Origin: Ignelater luminosus
Taxonomy: Eukaryota > Arthropoda > Insecta > Coleoptera > Elateridae
NCBI GenBank assembly: GCA_011009095.1
Contig: VTPC01003916.1
Span: 34,287-98,286, forward strand
Direction: 5' to 3'
DNA: 64,000 nucleotides
The notes beneath the pieces are model-generated. The model worked only from the letters and a program-made list of their open reading frames with translations. It ran no database searches and was not told the DNA's origin. Within the stretch, counting starts at the first letter, position 1; each line of letters starts with the position of its first letter. Positions 20,600 to 33,490 of the stretch are shown one piece after another. Position numbers and translations under genes: made by a program.

Positions 20600-22860
20600 T
20601 TAAAATTACCACCAAGACACTTTATATACTTGGAAATCTCCCCAAGACTTTCAAAAACACATCATCAGAAATCAAATCGATTACATCATCATCAACAGTC
20701 GATACAGAAATTCACTCAGAAAACATACCCTGGTGCTGACATTAAGTCTCATCACAATCCATTGGTCGTCGACCAGACTTAAACTAAAGAAAATCAAAAC
20801 AAGGCAAATAGTAAAATATGACTTCAGACAACTAAAAAATGAGGATACAAAGCAAGAAAGTGAAAATGAAATTTGAGATATCTCAGACTACATCAATAAC
20901 AGATATAGAAGAAGGATAAAAGAAACTAGAAAAAACCAACGAAAACATCCTTGACAGATACCTTAAACACAAAGAACAAAACAGAAGGTGTAGATGACGG
21001 ACACCATATTAGACCTGATCGAAGATAAGAGAAATAATACGAATAAGGATGACATAAAATACAAACATATCGACAGACCAATAAAGAAAGCCATTAGAGA
21101 AGCCATTAGAGAAGCCATTAGAGAAGCCAAAAAGAAATGGATGGAACAACCATGCAACGTGATAATAGGTACGATTCATTCAACCTTCACAAAAAAGTCA
21201 AAAAGGCAGCATGGCTGTACAGATCCAGAAAAAAGGAGGTAACATATCAGATGATCAAGGTAACATACTGCTTGATATAGAAGAAATAAAAGTTCACTTG
21301 AAGAACTATATAAAAAAGACCTTCAACGATAACCGAACGCACGACCCATTCTATATAGAATATAACACGGAACTACCAATCACATAAGAGGAATGAAAGA
21401 TGGAAAAGCATCAGGACTAGACAACTTTTTTCCGAGTTCTTAAAAATCATGGATGAAAAAGGACTAAATGGGCCACAGCAATTTTTAACAACATATACCG
21501 TTCGGGAAGAATCTCACCAGGATGGCTCAAATCCACTTATATAACCCTGCCAGAAAAGTCGAACGCGAACAAATGTAAAGATTATAGAGTAATTAGTCTT
21601 ATGAGTAATTTTCTCAAAACATTCTTAAAAATAATACACAAACGAATCTATAAGAAATGCGAAGCACAAATAAGTTTCACCCACTTCGGATTTTGTGACA
21701 CCCTAGCAACAAGATAAGCTCTCTTTGCAATTCAGGTCTTGCTCCAACACTGTCGAGATGTCCACTGCGATATATTATGCATGTTTCATCAACTATCAAA
21801 AGGTAGATGAAATACAGCTTGGCAAACTTATGCAAATCCTAAAAGCAGTTGATTTGGATGATAAAGATTTCCAAATAATTAACAATATTTACTATAACCA
21901 ATCAGCAGCTATCGGAATGAAAAAACAGACAACGCAAAAAATTACAGTAAAAACAGATGTGAGACAGACTGTGTGATTTTTCCATTGCTCTTTAATGTCT
22001 ATTCTGAACACATGAAAGTGGCTGTGGAGAAGATTGACAAAGAGATCTTCCTAAACGGCAAACGTCTGATAATTTTAGATACACAGACTACACGGTAATC
22101 TTCCCGGGCAGTATGAAAGGTCTGCAAACACTAATAACACTAGTAGCAAAAGTCAGTTAAAGCTATGGTCTAGAGTTTGATACGCAAAAGACTCAGTATA
22201 TGGTCATTGGTAAACACCAAGTTCCGGCAGGTCAACCTACAGTCAATCGACAACCAATAAGACGAGTAATAAATTACACTTAATGGGTACAAACATAAAC
22301 GAGCAATGGGACCATTCTCAAGAACTAAAAGCTAGGTCGGCATTCACAAAAATGGGCAACATCCTTAAGAGTCACGACTTATCCTTCCAACCAAGATTCG
22401 TTTGCTTAGATGTTATGTGTTCACCGTCCTTCTCTATGGAGTTGTATCCTGAACATTGACTGAAGAAACAACCAAAAGACTTGAAGCTTTTGAATTATGG
22501 TACTAGAGACGTATACTGAGAATTTCATAGATTGACTAAATTACAATCAACGAGGTTTTAAACAGAATGAATAAAGGCCGGGAAATTATCATCACTATAA
22601 ATATATATAATGCAAAACGAACAACGCTACGGTCTGTTACAACTCATTCTGTAGGGAAAAATGTACGGTGAAATGGGTCCAGGGAGAAGAAGAATATCTT
22701 GGCTGCAAAATCTGCCAAAATGGTTCTACCTATCTACTGCACAACTATTTCAAACAGCATCCAACAAAATCAAAATAGTCCTACTAGTATCCAACATCCG
22801 AAACGGATAAGCCTTTCTAGAAGAAGAAATATACTGTGCTTGAATCTGCAAGCGGCAAGA
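20600..22860 (+). pseudogene. RTE-type non-LTR retrotransposon relic 1
   Basis: Endonuclease end: NQIDYIIINSRYRNSLR near 20668, the conserved endonuclease Asp region. A long basic linker follows, including the 12-bp repeats. The RT comes next in shifting frames: MKDGKASGLDN (21395), KCKDYRVISLMSNFLK (21570), QISFTHFGFCDTLATR (21668), KAVDLDDKDFQIINNIYYNQ (21840), then NEQWDHSQELKARSAFTKMG (22300). The C-terminal block MGPGRRRISWLQNLPKWF (22673) and LFQTASNKIKI end the protein. The motif order matches insect endonuclease-reverse transcriptases of the RTE clade. Dozens of stops and frameshifts make it an old copy. The palm YADD box is not readable. A related copy lies at 53270-55680. Confidence 0.75.
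21090..21128 (+). repeat. 12-bp tandem repeat, three units
   Basis: GCCATTAGAGAA occurs three times (21090-21125) plus a partial fourth unit. In the RTE frame it encodes AIRE repeats within a charged helix-like linker, so the expansion does not shift the frame. Confidence 0.85.
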
Positions 22861-23865
22861 CGAAAAAATTCAGACAGTAATGCCGAGCGACCAAAAGCCC
22901 CACATTCATAAAACCCCAAACAGGCGGTAGTGCCGAACTCGAGATTCAAAAGTTAGAGTTGTAGAAAGGAGAGAATGCGACCAGAACAGCACAGGAATAC
23001 CAGTAAGACCTGGATCTGAGATGGTATGTATCCAAATGAGATATTTCTCTCCCGCTAATCGTTCCCTTTCCTACTTCTAATACGTTCCACCTGTAGGTTT
23101 TCTATTCGCGATCCAAACTTACTTTACCGCTGTAATTTTGTGACGTCGCGGAGGGGATAAAACTGGATAAATCAATGGGATTAACAAGCACTTCACATAT
23201 GTCACTAAAAAGACAGCAACAACCAATAATTTGACGCGATGTCAAATGTATCCTATATTAAGGTCTCATAGTTGTGTAGAGTCACGAATTGTATTTTTTT
23301 TTATCTAATCCTATGCTTCTTTTAGCACTTTTAATCTCTACACCTTTTTTGTAAATTATCTAGACTCTAGTCACCTTTCCTTCACACTACTCAATTGTCC
23401 CGCTTTTTCCATGTTATTCGCTCATCTTTACCCTACTGCTGCTAGCCGCCTGTATGCCACATCTTTTGCTCTCTGTTCTGATCTACACTTAAACAGGACG
23501 GTGGTAGCCACTGCTCGCCACAGTCAAGTTACTGTGTCCCGTGAGTGATTATCTGTTTTTTTTCTTCTAGTTGCGTTACCTTGAATTAATTGCTCCGTAT
23601 ATCGGATTGTGTCTCAGCAATTCCATCTTCTGGTCCTATTTTCTTACCGTCTTTTCTTTTTTTCCTTTTCCTTACTAATGTTGAAGGGGCGGTTGCAAAT
23701 ATCATTTTTTATCTCCCTTACCTGATTGAGAATAATATAAGCTATCCCTCCGTGCGTATTTGAATCGCATCCTCGTTTTCCTTCCCTTCTTTGCCCTTTA
23801 ATTCAAAATAAAAACTTTCTATTTTTACCGACTATCTTATCTTGTCTTGTTCTTTCACGTATGCG
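22861..23865. other. stretch without recognised gene
   Basis: No coding motif. The end of the non-LTR relic that follows on the - strand may reach into 23430-23865, but I could not align it to any known block. Confidence 0.4.
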
Positions 23866-24485
23866 CTTTAGGACAACTTATCATCTATCATGACCTCCAA
23901 ATATCTACTGTCTTTACTATACTATATACTTTTCCTTCTCCTATTACAAAAGTTGGTCTTTGTTGTCTTGATTTCCTCCCGAAGAAAAGCGTTTTCATTT
24001 CTCGTACGTTGAATCTTTCACCTTTTGTTCAGTTCGCCAATCTTCCTAACGCTCTAGTGCTCCGTGTCATTAACGTTTTTAATTTCTCCGCTTAACCTAT
24101 CGTCGGCAAACGTCACTACAGCAGATTTTAGAAGATACGTCCAGAGCAAGATCCTTGCGGACATGCCCTTTCCAAGTCTGGACATTATGCTGTTCGGAAG
24201 TTTTACCGTTGCGACGGTACCCTGAAGAAGCCTTTAACTAACTTTAGCAAATTTTCCTGATAGTCCTTTTCTTTTAACTCACACATCGTCATCAAACGTT
24301 ATCAAACGCCCTTTATATCTAGCGTTATAATAGTACAATAGTCCTGTACTCACTGTATAACTGTTGATTCTGCTAAAACCGTCCTTGCCTATTTACAATT
24401 TTATCTACTGAGTTATTCATCATCTCCGTGCCTTCATCTTTCAGAATTTGTTCATATTTCTGTCCTGTGTAGATACATACAAGTT
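23866..24485 (-). pseudogene. R1/LOA/Jockey-type non-LTR reverse transcriptase relic
   Basis: Reading the - strand: TIITLDIKGRLITFDD near 24330 (the F/LDI..AFD palm block), VATVKLPNSIMSRLGKGMSA near 24200, then in another frame CPQGSCSG near 24162 (the GCPQGS..GP box) and VTFADDRLSGEI near 24115, the catalytic FADD. YLEVMIDDKL near 23890 fits the thumb YLGV..D.KL block. The GCPQGS..GP and FADD combination is typical of R1, LOA and related clades. Frameshifts occur between nearly all blocks. Neither the endonuclease nor a 3' tail was found. Confidence 0.6.
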
Positions 24486-24524
24486 AGGAATAAATTAATT
24501 TTTTTAGAATTTTTAGCGCGAAAA

Positions 24525-25172
24525 TGACTTCAAGAGGCCATCTTGAAAATCACTGTTTCGGACTATGACGTCACATGCGTTTTTTCTATAAATGACTTTT
24601 CACTGTTTTTTCAGAACATCTTGTAATAGAGTTAATAACTACTTACATCTGTAAAGATTCAAATCGATAGCTCTTATAATAGGCGTTCCAGAGGCGTGCA
24701 TAGGAAACTTGTCTTGGGATACATTTTGCAATACTCTGAACTGTGACATAATGAAATTGCGATAAATTTCATTGGACTTGATATTTCTCTATTTTTCTGT
24801 CCATCCATCATACATTCCAAGAATTTAGTGCCAATTACAATGGCACTGGCGGAGATGTAAGGGAAGGTGTGGCCAAAAAGTAGGAAGTAATGGTAACAGT
24901 TAACTCTAATTTTGAAAGGAATAGTAAGGTAACAAAATATAAAGTTTTCCACATTTCCTTAAGCATTCATATCAGGGTTTGGTTTGAGCAACCAGAAAAA
25001 TTCGATTCGATTTAAACTTGTTTGGCCGTAAGTAGTATTAACTTTCTTGCAAGATGTGGTGGAAAAATGGTGCAATGGCGTTTACATCAAAAACGTCGAT
25101 GACGTCATAGTCTAGTACAGTCTTTTTTATTTAAAAACAGCAACAAACACCCTCTTGAATTTTTTGTATATA
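24525..25172. mobile_element. decayed inverted-repeat element with TGACGTCA core
   Basis: GACTATGACGTCA (24561-24573) is inverted at 25100-25112 (TGACGTCATAGTC). Weaker similarity extends outward to TTCAAGAGG (24529) and its inverse CCTCTTGAA (25150). The interior shows no motif. No target duplication was resolved, so the limits are approximate. Confidence 0.5.
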
Positions 25173-28025
25173 GCAGGACTGCAACATACCTTACTATTTA
25201 TGTTAAAAACTTCAACAAGGTGGAGAGTGGGGTTTGGACGTTACAATTAACCCATTTCTAGAAGAATCAATAATAGAAAGCGAACTTTAGGGGTAATTTA
25301 CAGAAAGCTATATATTTTGTTTTGTATGTTTTTAGAACGGATAATACAGAACAGAAACGTAGCCCATAAGGGCACATGGTGTTGTGTGATTTGACATGAA
25401 ATAGCCCTATTATCATCGTGTTTAAAACCTTCCCTGCTAACGGAAGTAAACCAATCGACCTAAAGCTTCTCGGATTTCACGTTTTGCATTTATCAATTTC
25501 TAGTCAATCGTACAGGCAAATACAAAATTTGTTCCGGGTCCAAACTAAGTTATTCTAATTCTAATAGTCAGTTAGTCTACATAAGTCACATCATACATCT
25601 GACACTATGACAGTCCAAGTTTGTTTTGATAATACATTAGAAATATCTTTTTTTTATTGAGTATATTTTAGCAATCAGAATAACAATATATTATATGAGC
25701 TGGTGTGTTGTCGTGATTGACGGGATGAGGGTCCTTCCAGTGAGGGAGCCTCTTAGTCCGACTTCATGTCAGCTGGCCATAACCGTTTTAAACTTCTAGT
25801 AGGTGGCATCTGGAGTAGCTGCGGTAAGAGTACATTGGGATGGAAGAAACATTCAGATCACAAATTATTATCTTTAAAAATGCGTGTATCCGCGTTGAAC
25901 ACATTCTGAAATTCTAATGGACCTACCTTGATCACTCTGGATGTAACTAATTTAGCTAAAACAAACGAATTGCTACCTTATAAATCAAAACTTAAACAAG
26001 ATAAGGCACCGGGCAATACTATCTAGCTGAATTAAGCACAGGATGATGCAATTGAACTAATATTCAAGGGAAAATAATTTACTTATTAGTAATTATATTT
26101 GCTGTTCTTCATACGAACCCATGAATAAATTATTATTATTAAGAAAAATTTGTAAAATTGAAATGCTTTTAAGGTTTTTAAATAAGCTGTTGCTTGCGCA
26201 ACTTCAAGAAAAAAACTTTTAGAAAGTGTTTTTGTAGCAGTTATTAATAATTAATTAGTAATAAAAATTTCTAAAGTTAGCTGAAACCAGCTTCTAATTA
26301 AAAACAAAAAAAAAAACTAAAAGGTTTGTTTAAAGCTGAAACTAAATTAATTTCATAGACAAGCTTACATAATCATCTGAGAATACGCTGAGTCTGCTAC
26401 TAACCGCCAAACCCTTGTAAATCAAGCTATAAAATATATATAAAAAAGGAATGATATTCCCATATTACTCTTAAAGTAATTGATATTCAACGTTAAATCC
26501 AATAATGACTAAAAGCAGAATATTGATTTAAATGAATAAAGCAATAGATGAAAATGCAACTCTGAAAACGACGTGTATTATTACTTTGTAACAAAATTAA
26601 AAACTATAAAGGACAGCATGTCGGGTATTTCAACTAAAAATAAACCATTATCCTGAAAATGCATATTCTGCTAATCCCATAAAAGTTTTACGAGCAAAAG
26701 AAACATTTAAAATATCAACAAAGCTGCTTTTATGCTAACGTATTGATTTTTTAAAGTGCAATCTCGCTGGGAGCTAATGACGGATTGGATTTCGTACTGC
26801 TATGCTACTAGTCTGAAACTATTTGCCTAGAGCTTATTCTGCTTTTATTTGAAAACATCTTCCTTTAAAATATACCTTTAGTTTTAGTTGCATTTGGTTT
26901 TATGGGTCATTTTAGTTTGTTAAGAAGTAGATGGAGTTTTAAGATTTTCTGTCTCGCTACCTTATAGGTTAAAATGTTTTAAACTTTAAATTGCTTTGCA
27001 GAAGTTCTTGATTAATTACAAAAAAGAGTTCCAAAATTTCTTTGAAAAGTTTGAATCATAAAACTTAAATTTGATCCAAAGAATAAAAACTTCGCTGTAA
27101 ATATTTGTACTGCTTACTTAAAAGAGAAATTGAGAATCTTTATTGTATTTCTGAGCACCCACTTCTTGTCTTAATAATTTTTTAGTTCTTTGTAAAAAAT
27201 GATTTTATTTTTAAACTTCACCAAGGTTGGTGAAAAATTCTATGTTGGGTAAACAGAGAACAAGCTATTCTATTCTTATCTTCTGGCTATGCCTTCTTGA
27301 ATATAAATATTTTCATTCTTCTCTTCAATTTTAGTTATTCAATTGCCTCCTCTCGTTTATTACATTCACAACTTTACGTTTTAGATTTCAATATTCTAGT
27401 GACATATTACAATGTAATTTCTGTTCCTTGAACGGAATTTCTAACTTCACAGAAAATAATCTAATTGGTGTTTGCTAAAGGTGTCTATACACAATAATTT
27501 TAGATTTAACTCTTCTGCACTAAAAAATTAAACATAAGTAAACAAGGATTTTGTAGGCTAATTTCTAATAAGAGTAATATTAATCTTCTTCTCTATTCCT
27601 TTTGCCCTTAGAGAGCCAGAAATTAGAATTCTATATTTATGTTTGTCTGCATTCAATTCTTCCATTTTTCCCTGCCCCTTGCAGACATCTTTTATTCCAG
27701 TCTCTTTCCGGTCTTCCTCTCCTTTTTCTAGTTTTTTCTATCTCAAATACCTTTTTTACTATTCTGATGGGATGCATTCTGGTGATGTGACCAAGCCAGT
27801 TTAGCTGACATTTTTTAGTTTTGACATTATCTTCTTACTCTAGTATGTCCTCTTCTGCTATGAACGTTGATCAATCCTTCATCTTTTGTCCCAAAATGTG
27901 TTTCTAATTAATGGATCGCTTATTTGACAAACTTTTATGATCTTTATTTCATTTTTATTAAGTTTGGTCTTCCTTTATTTTTATCATTTTGTATTCTGGC
28001 ATTCCAATTATCCATTATTATTTTT
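25173..28025. other. AT-rich stretch without recognised gene
   Basis: No gene, RNA or repeat recognised. ORFs are under 75 codons and without motif. The last few hundred bases, 27600-28025, may still contain 3' sequence of the - strand retrotransposon that follows. Confidence 0.45.
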
Positions 28026-28029
28026 TTTA

Positions 28030-30010
28030 CATCAAACTTAGTTAAGCTCCCAATCCTTTTCCTTCCTTCTCTCCCAAAACCTCTTCATCCTCTCGCTGTG
28101 TGTCTTTCTCTGCTCTTTGAACATTCGCAACGTGTCGGTTGTTGATCAGTTGCCCGAATTTATTTCTGTCCTGTACGGTCTCACCGTTGATGCCGCTTTC
28201 CTGAAGGTTTCTATCAGTTTCTATAAGCCAATTGTTTTTTACTTTCATAGAGAGAAAGAAGGTTAAAGATTCATTTGGTGAGCCTGGAGTTGTCCATTTG
28301 CAGATATGCCTGTAGAATTTTAATCGCCTTTTCCTAAAAGTGTGTTATTTTCCCCGAGTGTTGATATAATTTCAGCGATTTTCTTTTCATCCAGATTTTG
28401 CCCCCCATGATTAAAGTCTCCGAGGCATATAGCGCTTCTGATATCTTAGTTTTGCTTTACGGGCTATTAATCTTTTGTTGTAATTTATACAGTCTCTCTA
28501 TGTTTGCTTTGCAATGTAATCCAGAGGGTTGAATGTTCTCTCCTGGATATTTAAATTTAGGTACTTGAGCTATGTTTCCGAACTTTGTTGTCATAGGTTG
28601 CCTATCAAGGTGACGAGGGACCCTTTCACGTATTCGATTTGTAGCCCAGTCTTAGCTGCAATTTCATGTAGTTTTTCAACGGCCTGGGTCGTTTTCTCTC
28701 TGTCGATGGAGAGAATTGCTAGGTCATCTGCGAAGGCTAAACAACGTAGTTGAATTTTGTTGTTTAGGTTATTCCTTTTGCTTTTGCTCCCGGGCCCTAA
28801 CTACATTTTCTAATACAAGACTAAATAATGTAGGTGAGTGTTTGGCTGCTTGTCGAACTCCTGTTTTGATATGAAAAGGTTCAGATATTTCGCCCACAAA
28901 TTTAACTTTTGACGTGGTGTTGGTTAATGTTTGTTTGATTAGTTCTCTTGTTTTTCCGTCAACTGTGTTCTCTGTCTATTGAATCATGCTTTTTCTGAAG
29001 TCTACAAAGGTGGCCACCGTTTGCCTGCCTTTGAGGATTTGGAGGATGGTCTTTAGATTCAGTATTTGTTTTGCACACGATCTACCTTTTCTGAATCCTC
29101 TCTGATATTTGTTCTTCATATTTTGGAGAGAATTTTGTAAGTAACTGCTAAGAGAGAAATCGTCCTGCAATTGTTAATATCTGTTTTATTTTCTATATTG
29201 TGCAGTGGGTGAATTAAAACATACTTCCAGTCCTCAGGGATTTTTTCAGTTATCAAGACATTGATTAAGATTGCCTGAATTCTCTGGGCGAGATTTGCGC
29301 TACCTATTTTTATCATTTTGGCAATTATATCATCTTCTCCCGGGGCTTTGTTATTCTTAAGTTCATTTATGGTTTTTCTGATTTCCTCTAATGAGGGGGA
29401 TTTAGGATCGGGGTTTGGTTTGAGTTTTTCAAACTTTAGTTGGTCTTCGAGGGATTTACAGTCTAAAAGGTCCTTAAAGCAATTCGCAAAAAGCTTACCG
29501 TTTTCTTTATTATTGGTTTCCAGAGGCCCATCCGGACTAGAAGCCTGATAGTTTGACAGTTCTTCTGTCCTGTAGAAAATTCTGGTATTATTTTGCTTGA
29601 AATCTTGGTTGATTTCGACAAGCCTGTTCTGATCGTCGTGGCATTTTTTAGATCCATTGATTTTTGAGGTTTGTTTCTGTACGGCGGTGAATTTCTGCCA
29701 TTTCTGGGGGATCTTATGAAAAGTCTAGTTTTGTCAAGCTTGCATTCTCCGTTCTATAGCCCGGTCAGAAGTGGTATTCCACCACCAATGCTTACGTTTA
29801 CTCGGGAGTAAGCTGATGTTTTGTGAAGCTGCTTGGAGTGTGCGTTTGAGGGCAGGCCAGTTGGAGGTAGTTGAGTCGTGGATGTAAGAAAGTAAAGTGC
29901 TAGCGTTTTGTTTAAGGAATTCCGGGTCCGTTCGCGTGTTTTGGGTTATCTTCGGTTTGGTTCTGTTTGCCTAAGGTTTACTTTTACCACCCACAAATGA
30001 TCGGAATAAA
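28030..30010 (-). pseudogene. non-LTR retrotransposon relic, endonuclease end to C terminus
   Basis: On the - strand: SDHLWVVKV near 30000 (the endonuclease SDH box), KHWWWNTTSDRAIERRMQ near 29790, FANCFKDLL near 29485, INELKNNKAPGEDD near 29350, IPEDWKYVLIHPLHN (29240), NNCRTISLLAVTYKILSKI (29170), YQRGFRKGRSCAKQILNLKT (29110), VATFVDFRKSM (29005), FHIKTGVRQ (28880) and LAFADDLAILSIDREKT (28730), the catalytic FADD. Later blocks are LKYLNLNIQERTFNPL (28560) and a basic C terminus HSERMKRFWERRKERDW (28090). Order and content are those of a complete ORF2. Several one- or two-base shifts and stops break it. I cannot assign the clade with confidence; it differs from the RTE copies here. Confidence 0.72.
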
Positions 30011-30047
30011 TAACATTCTTGTAACTTTAACGTTTATGATTTCCTTC

Positions 30048-30075
30048 TGATCTATTATTATTATTATTGTTATCT
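30048..30075. repeat. short ATT microsatellite
   Basis: Tandem ATT/TTA units, interrupted once by GTT. Confidence 0.7.
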
Positions 30076-32268
30076 TCTCTTGCGTTGTCTAGTGTTTCGT
30101 GTAGTTTGATGACTTTTTTTCTTTCGTTCTTCTACTGCTGCGTAAACTGGATGATGTTAACTTCACTTTTCTCCTTCTTTTGCTCGTTGCCCAAATCGAC
30201 TCCCATAGCAGTATAGCGTATATACCTCACTGAAACATTTTCTTAAAATTGACCTTTCCGACAAATACAAATGCTTCTTTTTGAAGTTCATGAAATTCAT
30301 AAAATAATAATTTCATCTTTCATTCTGTGTCTTAAATTATTTCGTTGGTCGAACAGATATAGTAATCGTATGGCCTTTTCTTATCGGAAATTCAATTTGA
30401 AGGCCGACCGGCTAGATGCAGTCAGTCAAGTTAATTTAGTAAAAAAGGCTTTTTTTACGACAACGTACTACACACTTTAGTAAAGGCTGTGTAGGATCAC
30501 GAGGTATGGGAAGGGTCGACGTAACGAGCTACGATTGATTCGAAGGCATTCGGTCTTGGTAAGTCAAGTAAGTTGCCCTAGCGCTGTACTTTATGTCGAC
30601 GGCCCGTAACAATTTGTGTTGAGTTTCTGTTAGTGAATAAAAAATCTTTTTTTGAGAAAGTGCCTTAGGCTTCCTTACGACATTCTTTATTGGGTAAAAT
30701 TGAATTTGCCACGAATGGAAAGTGAACTGTCTAGAATTTGCTATACTTATTTAGATTTTGTATGGACAATTAATTTAGGCCATTCTGACGTACAGGATTG
30801 TATTTTTGGATGTCTTCTTTTTATTTTGTAGCAAAACACTTTAGCACAAAATTGAACTACAATTGTTTACAATACGTTTATTAAAGAGTATCAAGTGAAC
30901 CCTACCCATCTTAGACTTTGAGCTACCGCAAGCACAATTTGCTTTTGAAGAATATCTTTAGAGCTTCTCTTCCCTCTTCTTCTCTCTTACAAATTTTTGA
31001 AATTTTTTTGTAAGTTCGTTATTTTTTGCTAGAAGTTGGACGTTTCTTCCTTTCTTTTCACTTCTTATAGTTTCTTGTACTGCTAAACAGACATCTTCTG
31101 CTTATCTTTCAATGGCGGTTTTTTTTGATTTTTGTATTTTTTAATTTTTTGTTAATAGCTGATATTTTATCATAACGCTATCCAATTTTCTTTTTGTTGT
31201 TTGTTACTGTTTATTAATAAATAGTTAAATGACTTAGTAAATAATTGTCTCCTTCAGTAAGGGGGGTACTACTAAGCCTAATGTTTTCGATGTCCTATAA
31301 TCAGTATTTTAATTTCTTATGCAAAAACCATTCATCCATCTCAAATCATTTATACGCCTGGTACAATCTCATTTAGCTAGTTAGCAAGCTGTAATGTTAA
31401 TTTAATATTTCGTGTACATTTCTGAACAAATTTTATTTCCTACTTTTGCTTTAGCTTCTAGTTACAAAACGTATATGCTGTTTGACATCACTTTTGTTTA
31501 ACAGTTTTGTTGTTATTGAATTATCTAGTTTCCTAACTTTTTCTTTCGTTTTTATTTACTTGTGTAGTGATTTTTAAACTTAGTTACGGTAACCCGCAAG
31601 ACAACTTTTTCCTATTAGTAAATAGCAAAATCTGAAGTGGCAATGACGTCTTTATGGATTTTGAAAAGTACAGCTTTTAGTTTTATCACGGGCACTAAAA
31701 GACTCTTAGGACCTACGTCAATTTACCTTTAAGAAAATTGTGATGCCTTAAGAATGTCGAATGTGATGTTTAGTGAACTTTTGTTGCTGAAGATTGTTTT
31801 GCTGTATATCTATTTTGTTCGCATTAAATTTTAGAAATTACGATTTTCACAATTTGTTCATTGAAATAATTTACTAAGTTTTATAGATGCTGACTAACAT
31901 CAGATTGCCAAACTATTCTGTTCAATATGATCTTGTTATGAGCGATAATTACATTTACATACGTCAAAGGCATACCGTATATTAATAATTTAAACCAAAC
32001 AGGGATAACACTTAACCAGCATCGTGTACTTAATTGAAAATTTAATATAGACGTTCCTACCCTTTTGAAAATGAATTATATTGTACAAAACTTAATATGA
32101 AAAAGTTTAGTAGACATCAAAAATAAGGTTATGGCCTACAATAATTACAAATATTGATTGTTCATAAAATTCAATTCAACAAACTGCTATCAGGTCATTC
32201 ATATTCAAGGATGAAAATTGAAATTCTAGTCGGGGCCAAATATTTTGTATACAGTACATGTAGATGTC
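30076..32268. other. AT-rich stretch without recognised gene
   Basis: No coding motif or repeat structure recognised. T-rich tracts are common around 31000-31200. Confidence 0.5.
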
Positions 32269-32580
32269 TTAGAAAGGCAGTAGTAATTCATGAGTAATAC
32301 AATGCTTAAGGAATCTTAACAAGTGACATGGTCTAATCCTAGTAGACTTTGTTTCATTAGGAATTTGGAATGTGACAGTTTTTAGTATGGTTTGTATTTT
32401 GTACTTTTGAGAAATCTGACTTGACTTGACTGTGCTTGTGCTTTTGTTATACCACGAACATCCTTTCAGAGTAATCCGAGCAGTCTTTGCTAAATATTTG
32501 TTGACTCCGTTGTTTCGATTTTGTTTGTCAGTACACAACCAGTTTATCATAGTACGAGGGTAACCAAACTTCAAATTGTT
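32269..32580 (-). other. possible non-LTR C-terminal fragment
   Basis: A 101-codon ORF begins MKFGYPRTMINWLCTDKQN, which resembles the GRPRTTWLD block near the C terminus of some non-LTR reverse transcriptases, followed by NNGVNKYLAKTARI. A TTGAC tandem (three units, about 32410-32424) lies inside it. The match is short and could be chance. Confidence 0.25.
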
Positions 32581-32999
32581 TGAAGAAGGATAGTTGATGC
32601 AGACATAACATGTCTAATATTTTTAGTTATTATGTTGATTATTAGAGCATCACAAGTCGAAAGAGAAATAAATTTGAGTAGACAGATGAAGGTTGTCACA
32701 CAATCAGCGCTAATAAGATATGAATGATCCATGGCTAGAATCTCTCCAGTAAACTATAGAAACAATAAACCCAAAAACAGAAGTCATGCTAAATGAAATT
32801 AGCACAATCAAATAAGTCTAATTTAGCACCAAGTGAAGCCAGTGTTATACTCACATATTTGCCAATTAGGGGTTCACCAGCATCAAGGGCAAAACCACAT
32901 AAAAAAATAATAAAAAATTGATTGTATTGGAGATCCATAGCTTAAGGTTCTTATGCATTTACCGGATATAATTTTCTGTTATTTCACATAGACTTCTTA

Positions 33000-33490
33000 T
33001 ATTGTACCTTCGTAATGCTTCTTCTGCTTGTTGCGCTAGTGCTTATTTCTTTATCTTTCTCTCGGTATCCTTCTTTCAATATTTTCTTGTTATCTTTGCC
33101 TTTATTATTTTTCTCTCTTAATTTCTTTCTCTAGTTTGCTGTAGTTATCATCAATATTTCTGTTAGTTGTGGTTATTATACTTCTTAGTAGTAGTTTGTA
33201 TTTTTGCCGTAACTCTTCTATGTCATATTTCTCTAGCTCTTCTGTTTTCCCATTTTGAAACTACTCTGCTATTTTTTGATTTTTTCTTAGTCTCTTTTAC
33301 TACAAACTTTTTACGTTCTCGTCCGCTGATTTTGTTTGTTTTAAGGAAAAGTTTCAGTTTAGCTCGGCCTAATGTGTGGTCTTAGCCAGTATTTGTTCTT
33401 TTTATTACCTGACATCTTTTAAAGAATTTTTCCATTGTCGTTCAACGTGATCTACTTGGTCTTTTGGTTTCCTTCTGGACACTGTTTAAA
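33000..33490 (-). pseudogene. non-LTR endonuclease-linker fragment
   Basis: Reading the - strand from 33475: KDQVDHVERQWKNSLKDVR, then after a frameshift KRTNTG, a stop, DHTLGRAKLKLFLKTNKISG, and a long basic stretch (RERKKFVVKETKKKSKN), ending near 33000 with EGYRERDKEIS. This fits the end of a non-LTR apurinic-type endonuclease (NQIDHV...LQDVR...G.DHHLV.AKLKL) plus its basic linker. RT should follow below 33000 but is absent, so this is a fragment. Confidence 0.55.

Noticed and set aside
21090..21128. CRISPR array
   Set aside because: Direct 12-bp repeats without spacers, inside a eukaryotic retrotransposon frame.
28042..28248. 68-codon ORF as a stand-alone gene
   Set aside because: It is part of the C-terminal region of the - strand non-LTR relic read in neighbouring frames.
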